A DNA stretch of 64,000 bases from Pseudoxanthomonas yeongjuensis. GTDB taxonomy: Bacteria; Pseudomonadota; Gammaproteobacteria; Xanthomonadales; Xanthomonadaceae. Each line of letters begins with the position of its first letter. The stretch's first letter is position 1. Made by a program: the position numbers and the translations under genes. The stretch lies in assembly GCF_010093345.1 (NCBI RefSeq), contig NZ_PDWT01000012.1, positions 1-64,000 on the forward strand. The letters are read 5' to 3'. Below are positions 46,097 through 55,118 of the stretch, in pieces. The notes under the pieces were generated by a model. That model saw only the letters and a list, made by a program, of their open reading frames with translations, was not told the DNA's origin and ran no database searches.

Positions 46097-46495
46097 ATGG
46101 CTTTCTCCGCTTCCGCCCGTGATTCGATGGTCGCCGAAATGAACATCACCCCGCTGGTGGACGTGATGCTGGTGTTGTTGGTGATCTTCATGGTGTCCGC
46201 GCCGCTGGTTTCGCAGCCTATCCAGGCAAGCCTGCCGCAATCGACTCCTCCGATAGACACCACCAGGCCGCAAAACCTGCGGTTGACGGTCGGCGACGAT
46301 GGCTCGTATCGACTGGACGACCGCATGTTGACGACCACGGAGTTGTGGCAGCGGCTTGACGATGCGGTGCTCTCCGATCCCCGGACCACGCTGCAGGTCA
46401 GCGCCACTTCCAATGCGGACTACCAGCGCGTGGTGACCGCGTTGGCTGAAGCGCGCCAGCGCGGGATCGCCGATATCGCCGTGCAACAACCCTAG
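46097..46495 (+). CDS. ExbD-family protein, paralogue 3 (outside the main operon)
   Basis: A 132-residue ExbD/TolR-family protein. [20 protein letters not shown] holds the membrane helix with the proton-relay Asp, and a periplasmic domain follows (NLRLTVGDDGSYRLDDRMLT...). It is shorter and more diverged than the two upstream copies. AGGAG lies seven bases before the ATG at 46097. It lies beyond the exbD2 terminator, so it must be expressed by readthrough or its own promoter. It is convergent with pdxJ. It could modify the same ExbB channel or serve another partner. Confidence 0.9.
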   Translation: MAFSASARDSMVAEMNITPLVDVMLVLLVIFMVSAPLVSQPIQASLPQSTPPIDTTRPQNLRLTVGDDGSYRLDDRMLTTTELWQRLDDAVLSDPRTTLQVSATSNADYQRVVTALAEARQRGIADIAVQQP

Positions 46496-46522
46496 AGAGG
46501 CCCACCACGGCGGAAAGTTGCT

Positions 46523-47278
46523 TCAACGCTGCCCGGAAAGGAGATCGAGGTAGCGGTGGATCGTGCGCTCCAGCCCGGCGTACAGGGCCTCGCTGATCAG
46601 GGCATGGCCGATGGATACTTCCAGCACGTCCGGGACGGCCTCGAGGAAATCCACCAGGTTGGCCTGGCTGAGGTCGTGGCCGGCATTGACGCCCAAGCCC
46701 AGCGTGTGGGCCTGGTGGGCGGTTGCCACGCAGGCATCCAATGCGTCCCGGGCATCGCCCGACGCCTGTGCTTCGGCGTAAGGACCGGTATAGATTTCGA
46801 TCCGGTCGGCGCCGACTTCGCGGGCGCGGTCCAGACCGGCTCCTCCCGCATCGACGAACAGGCTGACCCGGCAACCGCAGGCCTTGAGCTCGGCGATCAA
46901 TGGGCGCAGGCGTTCGGCATCCTGCTCGAAATCGAAGCCGTGATCGGAAGTGAGTTGCCCATCGTTGTCGGGCACGAGGGTGGCCTGGGCAGGCCGCACC
47001 TGTCGGCAGAGCGCCAGGAACCCGGGATAGCCCGCGCGGGCGGGCGCGAACGGATTGCCTTCCACGTTCAGCTCGACCCCGTGCTCCTGGGTCAGTCCGG
47101 CCAGTGCCAGCACATCGGCGTGACGGATGTGGCGCTGGTCCGGCCGCGGATGCACGGTGATGCCGTGGGCGCCGGCGTACAGGCAGGTGCGTGCGGCGCG
47201 GACCACGTCGGGTTCGCCGCCGCCGCGCGAATTGCGCAACACCGCGATCTTGTTGACGTTGACGCTGAGCGCGGTCAT
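46523..47278 (-). CDS. pdxJ: Pyridoxine 5'-phosphate synthase
   Basis: A 251-residue TIM-barrel enzyme that condenses deoxyxylulose 5-phosphate with 3-amino-2-oxopropyl phosphate, the last step of de novo vitamin B6 synthesis. Seen: [20 protein letters not shown] with the active Asn/Arg, [43 protein letters not shown], and [15 protein letters not shown] with [16 protein letters not shown] at the end (phosphate-binding loops). Full length. Convergent with the third exbD; the adjacency to the TonB cluster recurs in Xanthomonas. Confidence 0.96.
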   Translation of the reverse strand: MTALSVNVNKIAVLRNSRGGGEPDVVRAARTCLYAGAHGITVHPRPDQRHIRHADVLALAGLTQEHGVELNVEGNPFAPARAGYPGFLALCRQVRPAQATLVPDNDGQLTSDHGFDFEQDAERLRPLIAELKACGCRVSLFVDAGGAGLDRAREVGADRIEIYTGPYAEAQASGDARDALDACVATAHQAHTLGLGVNAGHDLSQANLVDFLEAVPDVLEVSIGHALISEALYAGLERTIHRYLDLLSGQR

Positions 47279-47309
47279 CGCATCGCAACCCTCGCTGGCA
47301 GCGCTGGTT

Positions 47310-47576
47310 TCACGAGCCGTGCGGAGGTTCGGCCGGCGACTGCAATCCGGCCTTGCGCGCCTCGGCTATCTCGCGCAGGCGGCGCAATTCCACCGGGTCG
47401 ATCATCTGACTTTCGTCGCGGCTGCTGTCGCCGATGCGGGCGGCATACAGGCCCATCGCCCAAGCGACGAAAAGCACCAACGACACCAGCAGGCAAAGCA
47501 CCATCAACCAGGTCGGGCCGGACACGAAGGCGCCGATCAACGCGCCGATAGCTATCAGCAGGAATAACCAGTGCAT
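47310..47576 (-). CDS. Small two-span membrane protein, unknown function
   Basis: An 88-residue protein. [20 protein letters not shown] and [20 protein letters not shown] form two membrane helices, followed by a charged tail with [20 protein letters not shown], a likely amphipathic helix. GGAGGGGG precedes the ATG at 47576, which decides this start over an upstream in-frame one. It lies 31 bases before pdxJ on the same strand and probably shares its transcript. I do not recognise a family. Confidence 0.75.
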   Translation of the reverse strand: MHWLFLLIAIGALIGAFVSGPTWLMVLCLLVSLVLFVAWAMGLYAARIGDSSRDESQMIDPVELRRLREIAEARKAGLQSPAEPPHGS

Positions 47577-47650
47577 GTTCAATCCCCCTCCGATGGATGG
47601 CGGAAGTTTACTATTTTGATCCGGCCGAAACGCCAACCCTTTCACAACAT

Positions 47651-49105
47651 TCACAGCAACGGCGACAGCAGGCGGGCCAGTGCTTCAGGCAGCCGGTTGC
47701 GCCAGAACGAGCGGCTGCGCAGGTCCTGGACCGGCTCCGACGCGGCCATTTCCTCCTCGCAAAGCCGGGCCAGATCCGCGGCGATCCCACGGTCGCGGAA
47801 CAGCATGGAGATCTCGAAATTCAGGCGGAAGCTGCGGTTGTCGAAGTTGGCGCTGCCGATGATCGCCAGGCCGTCGTCGCAGAGCAGGGCCTTGGTGTGC
47901 AGCAGGCGCGGGCCGTACTCGTAGATCCTGATCCCGGCCGCCAGCAGTTCGTCGAAGTAGGACCGCGCGGCGTAGGTCACCAGCCGCGAATCGCTCAGCT
48001 TCGGCACCATCAGGCGCACGTCCAGCCCGCCGAGGGCGGCCGAGGTCAGGGCCATGCGCGCGGCCTCGCCGGGGACGAAGTAGGGGGTCACCAGCCAGAC
48101 CCGCGTCCTGGCCTCGTGGATGGCGGCGACGTGCAGGCGATGGATCGCTTCCCACGAGGAATCCGGCCCGGAGATCAGCACCTGGGAAGAAATCGTGCCG
48201 CCACTCCCGGGCTCGGTCGCATTCCACAGCAAGGTACCCTCGAAATCTTTGCGCTGCTGCCCGGTGGCGTAAGCCCAGTCTTCCACGAACACCACCTGCA
48301 TGCTGCGCACCACGTCGCCTTCCAGGCGCAGGTGCAGGTCGCGGTAGGCATCGGCGCGCAGTCTTTCGTTCTCCTCGTCGGTGATGTTGATGCCGCCGGT
48401 GAAGGCGATGCGGCCATCCACCACCATGATCTTGCGATGGGTGCGCAGGTTGAGCCAGGGGCGGGTGAACGGGCGGAACCTGGTGGGGTGGAACCAGGCG
48501 AATTCGCCCCCGGCATCGAGCAACGGCTGCAGGAAACGCCGACTGACTTTCGAAGAACCCACCGCATCCATCAGCAACCGCACCTTGACCCCGGCGCGCG
48601 CGCGTTCGACCAGCGCATCGCGCAGGCGCGTGCCAGTGCGGTCGGGCATGTAGATGTAGTACTCGAGGTGGATATGGTTGGTCGCCGCCGCCACCGCTTC
48701 GATCAGGGCATCGTAGGTCGCGGCGCCATCAACCAGCAGCCGTACCGAAGTGGCGGAGGAGGGCGGCAACCCGGTCGTCGCCTGGCCCAGCAAGGCCAGC
48801 TCCGAGCAGTTGCCATCGACCGGACAGATCGCATCATGCGAATCCAGTCCCTTGCGCGAGTGATGACGGCGCAGGCGCTGGCGGGTGATCTTCTGCGGGC
48901 CCAGCAGGAAATAGATCAGGTAGCCCAGGTACGGCAGCATGGCCAGCGACAGCACCCAGCTCAGCGTGGCCACCGGTTCGCGCTTCTGCAGCACGATCCA
49001 GCCGCACAGCAGCACGATGTAGAGCAGCCACGCCAGGGTCAGGTACAACTTCAGGTGCGGGATCGCCCACAAGGCGATCCACAGGTTCTGGAGGGTTTCG
49101 GACAT
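47651..49105 (-). CDS. cls: Cardiolipin synthase (ClsA-type phospholipase D family)
   Basis: A 484-residue membrane enzyme joining two phosphatidylglycerols into cardiolipin. Two N-terminal membrane helices (LYLTLAWLLYIVLLCGWIVL and SWVLSLAMLPYLGYLIYFLL) precede two HKD phosphodiesterase motifs: RTHRKIMVVDGRIAFTGGIN near residue 225 and LHTKALLCDDGLAIIGSANF near 407. The length is typical of ClsA. It is transcribed leftward towards the small membrane protein gene with a 74-base gap. Divergent neighbour: the radical SAM gene, 57 bases away. Confidence 0.94.
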   Translation of the reverse strand: MSETLQNLWIALWAIPHLKLYLTLAWLLYIVLLCGWIVLQKREPVATLSWVLSLAMLPYLGYLIYFLLGPQKITRQRLRRHHSRKGLDSHDAICPVDGNCSELALLGQATTGLPPSSATSVRLLVDGAATYDALIEAVAAATNHIHLEYYIYMPDRTGTRLRDALVERARAGVKVRLLMDAVGSSKVSRRFLQPLLDAGGEFAWFHPTRFRPFTRPWLNLRTHRKIMVVDGRIAFTGGINITDEENERLRADAYRDLHLRLEGDVVRSMQVVFVEDWAYATGQQRKDFEGTLLWNATEPGSGGTISSQVLISGPDSSWEAIHRLHVAAIHEARTRVWLVTPYFVPGEAARMALTSAALGGLDVRLMVPKLSDSRLVTYAARSYFDELLAAGIRIYEYGPRLLHTKALLCDDGLAIIGSANFDNRSFRLNFEISMLFRDRGIAADLARLCEEEMAASEPVQDLRSRSFWRNRLPEALARLLSPLL

Positions 49106-49162
49106 GCGCCGATACTAGCCGGTGTCGCCGGGTTTGAGACGCGGCGGAGCTAGGCTTTTGCC

Positions 49163-50254
49163 ATGGGCGAGTTGATCAAGGGCCGCGGTTCCACCGGTTA
49201 CCTGCCGGGCCGCTTCGAAGTGACGGTCAGCGAAGCCGTCGACGACGGTTGGCATGGCGAAGGAGAGGCTGAATTCGCCCCGGTCCTGCCCCGGACCCAG
49301 GTCCGCGAGGAAATCGCGCGCAGCATCATCACCCGCAACCAGTCGCCGGATATTCCCTTCTCGCAATCGCTCAATCCGTACCGCGGTTGCGAACACGGTT
49401 GTTCGTATTGCTTCGCGCGCCCGTCGCACGCCTACCTCGGCCTCTCACCCGGGTTGGATTTCGAGACCAGAATATTCGCCAAGACCAATGCGCCGGAGCT
49501 GCTGCGCCGCGAGCTGGCCAAGCCCGGCTACCAGGTCAGTCCGATCGCGCTGGGTATCAACACCGACGCCTACCAGCCGATCGAACGCAAGCTGCAACTG
49601 ACCCGGCGCATCATCGAAGTGCTGGCGGAAACCAGACATCCGTTTTCGCTGATCACCAAGAACGCACTGGTCACCCGCGACCTCGACCTGCTGCAGCCGC
49701 TGGCGCGCGAAAACCTCGTGCGTGTGCATTTCTCGGTGACTTCGCTGGACAACCGCCTGTCCGCGGTACTCGAGCCGCGCGCCTCGGCGCCGCATTCGCG
49801 CTTGCGGGCGATCCGCGCAATGCGCGAGGCCGGCGTCCCGGTCGGGGTGATGGTCGCGCCGGTCATTCCGTGGGTGAACGACCACGAACTCGAAGGCGTG
49901 CTGGAAGCGGTGCACGAAGCAGGTGCGGAATCGGCCGGCTATGTATTGCTGCGCCTGCCGCACGAAGTCGCGCCGTTGTTCCGCGACTGGCTGCAGACCC
50001 ACGTGCCCGATCGCGCCGCGCACGTGATGAGCACCATCCAGCAACTGCGCGGCGGCAAGGATTACGACTCGACCTTCGGCAAGCGCATGCACGGGGAAGG
50101 CGTGTATGCCGATCTGCTGCAACGACGGTTCGCGCTGGCGATGAAGCGCATCGGCTTCAAAGCCAGGAATCCGCGCGGACTGGATTGCAGCCGCTTCATC
50201 GCCCCGCGCAAACCGTCGCCGCAGGGCGAGCTGTTCCGACCCCTCCGGGGATGA
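49163..50254 (+). CDS. PA0069-family radical SAM protein (SPL-like)
   Basis: A 363-residue radical SAM enzyme. The cluster motif is NPYRGCEHGCSYCFARPSHA (C-x3-C-x2-C near residues 75-82), with the SAM-barrel strands SPIALGINTDAYQPIERKL, PFSLITKNALVTRD and GVMVAPVIPWVND. The C-terminus ends with PRKPSPQGELF. This group is related to spore-photoproduct-lyase-like Rv2578c/PA0069 proteins, whose reaction is not established. It stands alone, divergent from cls. The ATG at 49163 gives MGELIKGRGSTGYLPGRFEV, conserved in the family. Confidence 0.9.
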   Translation: MGELIKGRGSTGYLPGRFEVTVSEAVDDGWHGEGEAEFAPVLPRTQVREEIARSIITRNQSPDIPFSQSLNPYRGCEHGCSYCFARPSHAYLGLSPGLDFETRIFAKTNAPELLRRELAKPGYQVSPIALGINTDAYQPIERKLQLTRRIIEVLAETRHPFSLITKNALVTRDLDLLQPLARENLVRVHFSVTSLDNRLSAVLEPRASAPHSRLRAIRAMREAGVPVGVMVAPVIPWVNDHELEGVLEAVHEAGAESAGYVLLRLPHEVAPLFRDWLQTHVPDRAAHVMSTIQQLRGGKDYDSTFGKRMHGEGVYADLLQRRFALAMKRIGFKARNPRGLDCSRFIAPRKPSPQGELFRPLRG

Positions 50255-50427
50255 AAGAGACGTACATTGCTGGAAACGCCAAGCTCGGTGAAACCAATGC
50301 GCACGGAGCAGGGGAATGCGCGTGCAAGCGTAGGCTTCAGTGTCATTGGCTTGGGGAAGCAAGACAATCCAGCCGGGCCGATCACGGTTACGCGTGCCCG
50401 TCCGATTCATCCATGAAGGGGAAACGA

Positions 50428-50946
50428 ATGAAACTCCGTTCCATTGCGGCTACGGCCGTTCTGTTCGCTACCGGTATCGCGGGTGGCTACGTCGCGCAGA
50501 AGGCAGTGCCCTCGCAGTACCGCGACAAGGACAAGCAGGAGGCGGCGCGCGCCTTGCTTGAAGTGGCCAGGATCCAGGCCGGCGACGGCAGCTGGGAGCG
50601 GATCGCGATCGGCCGTATCTATTTCCTGGGCGGTTCCAAGCCAGAGGGCCAGGCCATCTTCGACAGCGTGCTCAAGGATGATCCCGAAGCAAGCGATCTT
50701 TTCCGGATAGCGCGGGTGTACCGGGAGGCGGGAGATTGGGAACAGGCCAAGGCGCTGTTCGAACGTTCCCTGCGCGAGAACCTGAAGGACAGCAAGGGAA
50801 TGGCAGAGGTCGGCGCTTACTATCTACTGGCCGGCGATCGCGCTTCCGCGGAAGCATGGTTCGACCGCTCGTTCAAACGCGACGACGAGCTATGGTCGAC
50901 CGTGGCGGCGGCAGGCGCCTACCTTGGTGTGGCACCGCAGGAATAG
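50428..50946 (+). CDS. Small exported TPR-like protein
   Basis: A 172-residue protein. MKLRSIAATAVLFATGIAGG is a signal anchor, followed by Sel1/TPR-like helical pairs (EAARALLEVARIQAGDGSWE, FRIARVYREAGDWEQAKALF, GAYYLLAGDRASAEAWFDRS). AAGGGGAAACG precedes the ATG at 50428, which decides the start; a longer frame back to 50251 lacks coding character. It lies 173 bases after the radical SAM gene; that gap holds nothing recognisable. A SMAG palindrome follows. The function is unknown; an envelope scaffold is plausible. Confidence 0.7.
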   Translation: MKLRSIAATAVLFATGIAGGYVAQKAVPSQYRDKDKQEAARALLEVARIQAGDGSWERIAIGRIYFLGGSKPEGQAIFDSVLKDDPEASDLFRIARVYREAGDWEQAKALFERSLRENLKDSKGMAEVGAYYLLAGDRASAEAWFDRSFKRDDELWSTVAAAGAYLGVAPQE

Positions 50947-51000
50947 GGCGATTTGGAAAGCGCGCACAGGCGCAGGCAGGAGCGCGCGCGGTTGAGTCCT

Positions 51001-51069
51001 GTAGAGCCGAGCTTGCTCGGCTGCTTTGCAGGCTCATGCGGACAAGCAGCCGAGCAAGCTCGGCTCTAT
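51001..51069. repeat. SMAG-like REP palindrome (class B copy 2)
   Basis: Arms GTAGAGCCGAGCTTGCTCGG and AGCCGAGCAAGCTCGGCT surround about 22 bases; the last base is T where copy 1 (21968) has C. It lies between the exported TPR gene and the convergent oxygenase gene. Confidence 0.9.
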
Positions 51070-51075
51070 GGGGCG

Positions 51076-51780
51076 TCAGCTTCCTGCGTAGAGCTTCTCC
51101 GCCGGCTGGAACAGGATCCAGCTGGTGGCGATGAACTTGTCGCCGCCCTGCGGACGGTTGCCGCGATGGGTGTGGGTGAACGCGGTCGGCGCGATCAGCA
51201 GGCTGCCGGTGCGCGGCTTGACGCGCCGGGCCTGGTAGAGGAATTCGGTTTCACCCTCGGCGAAATCGTCGTTGAGGTACAGCGTCCACAGCAGATGGCG
51301 GTGCAGCGTTTCCGCATTCGCCGCGCGCGGATAGAGTTCGCAATGCCAGTAAGGATAGCCGCCCTCATCCGCGCGATAGTGCTGCAGATTGATGCGGCCG
51401 GGCCTGAATACGCTGGACGCGATGCGCGACAGCTCGGCATCGTCCATCGTGGTCATGTGCCGCTGTTCAAGGCGCTCGAATGCGCCGTTGCCGGCATTCC
51501 GTTGCACCATCAGCGGAGCGATGAGGGCATGGTTGTAGCGGCGCAGATAATCCAGCAAGCGCAGGAACACCGCCTGGTTCAAGGTCTGTTCCACATCGCG
51601 CCAGTCCGGCCGTCCGCTGATGCAGATATCGCGGCTGTGCTTCAGTTCCGGGTAGCAACCTCCGCCCACCAGTCCGGGGCGCTCCTGGCCGCTGGCCTCG
51701 AAGCGCTGCAACAGCGAACGGCAGACCTGCTGGTCCAGCACGCCATCATAGATCTCGATGAAATCCCCGTTTACGCTCAT
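51076..51780 (-). CDS. 2-oxoglutarate/Fe(II)-dependent oxygenase, tandem copy 1
   Basis: A 234-residue dioxygenase with the double-stranded beta-helix fold. The candidate iron ligands are H146 and E148 in YPYWHCELYP, then a His in AFTHTHRGNRPQGGDKF (203 or 205) with the following Arg for 2-oxoglutarate. This resembles prolyl-4-hydroxylase-like PF13640 enzymes, with Glu replacing the commoner Asp. The start is ATG at 51780; a GTG at 51798 is possible. It is 61-65% similar by eye to the gene at 51973, with 112 identical bases at the 3' end. It is transcribed separately from that copy (192-base gap). The substrate is unknown. Confidence 0.82.
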   Translation of the reverse strand: MSVNGDFIEIYDGVLDQQVCRSLLQRFEASGQERPGLVGGGCYPELKHSRDICISGRPDWRDVEQTLNQAVFLRLLDYLRRYNHALIAPLMVQRNAGNGAFERLEQRHMTTMDDAELSRIASSVFRPGRINLQHYRADEGGYPYWHCELYPRAANAETLHRHLLWTLYLNDDFAEGETEFLYQARRVKPRTGSLLIAPTAFTHTHRGNRPQGGDKFIATSWILFQPAEKLYAGS

Positions 51781-51972
51781 CCAGCGACTCAACGCCACTA
51801 AGTTCCAGTGCGGTTGTCGTGGAAAATTTCAGCATAAAAAAACGGGTCTGGAGAGTAACCCCGAGTACAATCTTTTTCCGTGCCACGGACGCGATTCCAC
51901 GCCATGGCAGCGCAAGGCGGGCAAGCCGATAACGAACGCCTCTGCCGACCCGGCTGCGTCCTCCGTCCGGCT

Positions 51973-52671
51973 TCAGCCGTAGAGCTTGTCCGCCGGCTGG
52001 AACAGGATCCAGCTGGTGGCGATGAACTTGTCGCCGCCCTGCGGACGGTTGCCGCGATGGGTGTGGGTGAACGCGGTCGGCGCGATCAGCAGGCTGCCGG
52101 CGCGCGGCTTGATCTTGCGCTGCTGGAACAGGAATTCGGTTTCGCCCTCGGCGAAATCCTCGTTGAGGTACAGCGTCCACAGCAGGTGCCGGTGCAACGT
52201 TTCGGCGCCCGGATCGCGCGGGTACAACTCGCAATGCCAATACGGATAACCGCCTTCGCCTGCGGAATACCATTGCAGGTTGATCGCGCCCGGACGCAGG
52301 CAGGTACGCGCGAGTTCGGCCAGGGAAGGGTCGTCCATCGTCGCGAAATCATCGGCCTGCAGTCTTCGCAATCCGCCGCCGGCATCGTGTCGTTGCAGCA
52401 TCAACGGCGAGATCAACACCTGCGGATACTTGCGCAGGTAGCCGAGGACACCGACGAACACGGCTTCCTGCAGCCGCCGGTCCACGTCCGCCCAGCTCGC
52501 ATCGCCGCTGATGCGCAGGTCACGGCTGCGCTTGAGCTCCGGATGGACACCGCCACCGACGCGACCGGGTTGCAGCGTGTCGCTGCCACGCAACCGGGTC
52601 ACGATCGCGGCGCAGGTGTCGCGATCGATCGCGTCTTCGATGACCTCGATGAAATCGATCGCCGGCTCCAT
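51973..52671 (-). CDS. 2-oxoglutarate/Fe(II)-dependent oxygenase, tandem copy 2
   Basis: A 232-residue paralogue of the gene at 51076 with the same order: VGGGVHPELKRSRDLRISGD near the N-terminus, the iron motif YPYWHCELYP near 140-150, then LLWTLYLNEDFAEGETEFLF and THTHRGNRPQGGDKFIATSW. Its ATG overlaps the fbp stop codon (TGATG), so it is translationally coupled to fructose-bisphosphatase. The two oxygenase genes differ most in the N-terminal half and are almost identical at the C-terminus, pointing to duplication with later gene conversion. The target could be a protein or small molecule. Confidence 0.82.
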   Translation of the reverse strand: MEPAIDFIEVIEDAIDRDTCAAIVTRLRGSDTLQPGRVGGGVHPELKRSRDLRISGDASWADVDRRLQEAVFVGVLGYLRKYPQVLISPLMLQRHDAGGGLRRLQADDFATMDDPSLAELARTCLRPGAINLQWYSAGEGGYPYWHCELYPRDPGAETLHRHLLWTLYLNEDFAEGETEFLFQQRKIKPRAGSLLIAPTAFTHTHRGNRPQGGDKFIATSWILFQPADKLYG

Positions 52672-53699
52672 CAGGCCGAGGCGACCGCCGTCGCGTGATA
52701 GCGCTCGACCGCGGCGACTTCATTGCGCGAGCCCAGGAACACCGGCACCCGCTGGTGCAACTGGGTCGGGGCGATATCGAGGATGCGTCCGCGCCCGGTG
52801 CTGGCCGCGCCGCCGGCCTGTTCCACCAGCATGCCCATCGGGTTGGCCTCGTACATCAGGCGCAGCTTGCCGGGTTTGGACGGATCCTTCCTGTCCCACG
52901 GATAGATGAAGATTCCGCCGCGGGTGAGGATGCGGTGCACGTCGGCGACCATGCTGGCGATCCAGCGCATGTTGAAGTCCTTGCCGCGCGGTCCTTGCTT
53001 GCCGGCCAGCAGGTCTTCCACGTACTGCTGCATCGCCGGTTCCCAATGGCGCTGGTTGGAGACGTTGATGGCGAACTCCGCGGTCTCATCGGGAATACGC
53101 ATGTCGCCCTGGGTCAGCACGAAAGCGCCCTGTTCGCGATCCAGGGTGAAGGCGTGGGTGCCGTGGCCGACGCTCAGCACCAGCATCGTGCTCGGCCCGT
53201 AGATGCAGTAGCCCGCCGCGACCTGCGCGGTGCCGGGCTGCAGGAAGTGTTCGTCGGTGGGCGTGGTCACGCCGTCCGGGCAACGCAGCACCGAGAAGAT
53301 GGTGCCGACCGAGACGTTGACGTCGATGTTGGAGCTGCCGTCCAGCGGATCGAACAGCAACAGGAAGTTGCCGCGCGGGTAGGCGTCGGGAATCGGCTGG
53401 CAATGGTCCATTTCCTCCGACGCGCACGCGGCCAGGTGCCCGCCCCAGGCGTTGGCCTCCAGCAGGATGTCGTTGCTGAGCACGTCGAGCTTCTTCTGCG
53501 CCTCGCCCTGCACGTTGCCGGTGCCGGCATCGCCGAGCACGCCGCCCAGCGCGCCCTTGCTGACGGCGATGGAAATGCTGGTGCAGGCACGCGCCACCAC
53601 GGCGATGAGCTGGCGCAATTCAGCATTGATGCGGCCGGCGCGTTGTTCCTCGATCAGGTAGCGGGTCAGGGAGATGGAAGCGGCAGGGTGGTTCGACAT
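52671..53699 (-). CDS. fbp: Fructose-1,6-bisphosphatase, class 1
   Basis: A 342-residue gluconeogenic enzyme that removes the 1-phosphate of fructose 1,6-bisphosphate. Seen: [40 protein letters not shown], the metal-binding CASEEMDH and [15 protein letters not shown] motifs, the substrate-binding [20 protein letters not shown] and the closing [13 protein letters not shown]. The ATG at 53699 is used because similarity starts at [15 protein letters not shown]; the upstream frame is open but unrelated. Its stop codon overlaps the start of oxygenase copy 2. It is divergent from the MgtC-like gene with a 96-base gap. Confidence 0.96.
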   Translation of the reverse strand: MSNHPAASISLTRYLIEEQRAGRINAELRQLIAVVARACTSISIAVSKGALGGVLGDAGTGNVQGEAQKKLDVLSNDILLEANAWGGHLAACASEEMDHCQPIPDAYPRGNFLLLFDPLDGSSNIDVNVSVGTIFSVLRCPDGVTTPTDEHFLQPGTAQVAAGYCIYGPSTMLVLSVGHGTHAFTLDREQGAFVLTQGDMRIPDETAEFAINVSNQRHWEPAMQQYVEDLLAGKQGPRGKDFNMRWIASMVADVHRILTRGGIFIYPWDRKDPSKPGKLRLMYEANPMGMLVEQAGGAASTGRGRILDIAPTQLHQRVPVFLGSRNEVAAVERYHATAVASA

Positions 53700-53795
53700 G
53701 GCGTCCGGGCTTGAAGAAGACGCGGGCATTGTCCGGTCTTGGGCGGGGGATGCAAGCGCGTGGCAGAATCCGGAAGATGCCAGCGGAGCTAAGCA

Positions 53796-55034
53796 GTGCC
53801 TGAAATCACCACGACCGTGTTGCTCGGGTTCTCCTCGGCGCTGGGCCTGGGCCTGCTGATCGGGCTGGTGCGCGAGCGCGGTCATAGCGTCAACGCGCAC
53901 GCCATCGCCGGATTGCGCACGCATGCGCTGGCGGCGCTGGCGGCGGCGGTGTCGGCATGGCTCGGGCCGCCGGTGTTCCTGCTCGTGCTCGGCGTGGTCG
54001 GGCTGCTGGCGGCGCTGGCCTACCGGGCCACGCACGCGGACGATCCGGGCCTGACCAGCGAGATCGCGCTGGTGCTGACTTTCCTGCTCGGCGGGCTGGC
54101 GATGCGTTCGGCGGCATTGGCGACCGGCCTGGCGGTGCTGGTCGCGGTGCTGCTGTACGCGAAGGAGTCGCTGCATCGACTCAGTCGCGATCTCCTGAGC
54201 GAGCGCGAGGTGTCGGATGGCTTGATGCTGCTGGCGGCGGCGCTGGTGGTGTTGCCGGTCCTGCCGGACCGCAGCCTCGGCCCTTACGGCGCGATCAACC
54301 TGGCCACGTTGTGGAAGCTGGTGGTGCTGGTGATGGGGGTGAGCGCACTAGGCCACGTGGTGCTGCGTATTGTCGGCAACCGTTGGGGCTTGGCGGTGGC
54401 TGGCTTCTTCGCCGGTTATGTGTCGTCGACCGCCGCGGTGATCGGCTTCGGCCAGCGTGCGCGCGAAACCCCGGCCCTGCTGCGTTCGGCGGTGGCCGCG
54501 GCGCTGCTGGCCAACCTGGCTTCGCTGAGCCTGTGCGTGCCGATCCTGTGGGCGATGTCGCCGCCGCTGGTGATGCAGATGTTGCCGGAACTGCTGGCCA
54601 CCGGCGCGGTGCTGCTCGCCGGCGGCTTGCTCGGGTTGCGCGCCGGCAGCGGCGAGCGGGTTCCGCCGCCCACCGCGCAGAGCCGGATGTTCCGCTTCGC
54701 CCACGCCCTGGGCTTCGCCGCATTGGTGGCGGCGCTGCTGCTGCTGTCGGCGACGCTGTCGGCGTGGATCGGGCCGCAGGGTGCGATGGCGGCGGCGATC
54801 CTGTCGGCGGCGGGCGAGCTGCATGCCGCCGTGGCCACTCTGGGCAACCTGTCGACGCAAGGCAGCGTGGACGCGGTGCAGGCGCGCTGGCTGATGCTGG
54901 GATTGCTGACCGCCAGCCTCGGCGCGAAATCGGTGATGGCCTGGGTCAGTGGTGGGCGCGCCTATGGGATACGGGTCGCTGCCGGCCTGCTGGCAGCGCT
55001 GGCAGCGGGTGCATTACTGGTGTGGTTGAGCTGA
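53796..55034 (+). CDS. MgtC/SapB N-terminal plus DUF4010 membrane protein
   Basis: A 412-residue protein, almost entirely membrane helices (about 12). The N-terminal part has the MgtC signature: [40 protein letters not shown]. The C-terminal part carries the DUF4010 pattern, including [20 protein letters not shown] and [15 protein letters not shown]. Such proteins are poorly characterised; MgtC itself affects magnesium stress and virulence, but no magnesium transporter is adjacent here. The start is GTG at 53796 after GGAGCTAAGCA. It stands alone, followed by a degenerate REP palindrome. Confidence 0.87.
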   Translation: MPEITTTVLLGFSSALGLGLLIGLVRERGHSVNAHAIAGLRTHALAALAAAVSAWLGPPVFLLVLGVVGLLAALAYRATHADDPGLTSEIALVLTFLLGGLAMRSAALATGLAVLVAVLLYAKESLHRLSRDLLSEREVSDGLMLLAAALVVLPVLPDRSLGPYGAINLATLWKLVVLVMGVSALGHVVLRIVGNRWGLAVAGFFAGYVSSTAAVIGFGQRARETPALLRSAVAAALLANLASLSLCVPILWAMSPPLVMQMLPELLATGAVLLAGGLLGLRAGSGERVPPPTAQSRMFRFAHALGFAALVAALLLLSATLSAWIGPQGAMAAAILSAAGELHAAVATLGNLSTQGSVDAVQARWLMLGLLTASLGAKSVMAWVSGGRAYGIRVAAGLLAALAAGALLVWLS

Positions 55035-55066
55035 GATCCGCGTCCCGGCCCGGAGCGGATTTCCTC

Positions 55067-55104
55067 GCGGGAGCAACATCAGTCGCGACTGACGTCGCCC
55101 CCAC
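55067..55104. repeat. Degenerate REP palindrome, class F
   Basis: GCGGGAGCAACATCAGTCGC is followed by an imperfect complement, GACTGACGTCGCCCCCAC. The core AGTCGCGACT is a perfect palindrome. It is a shorter, worn version of the GxGGAGCGAC type between the MgtC-like gene and the convergent response regulator. Confidence 0.65.
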
Positions 55105-55118
55105 AACGATGGCGTGAA

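Noticed and set aside
50251-50427. N-terminal extension of the small exported TPR protein, overlapping the radical SAM stop codon
   Set aside because: It would bury the signal sequence 59 residues inside the protein; a good ribosome-binding site supports the ATG at 50428.
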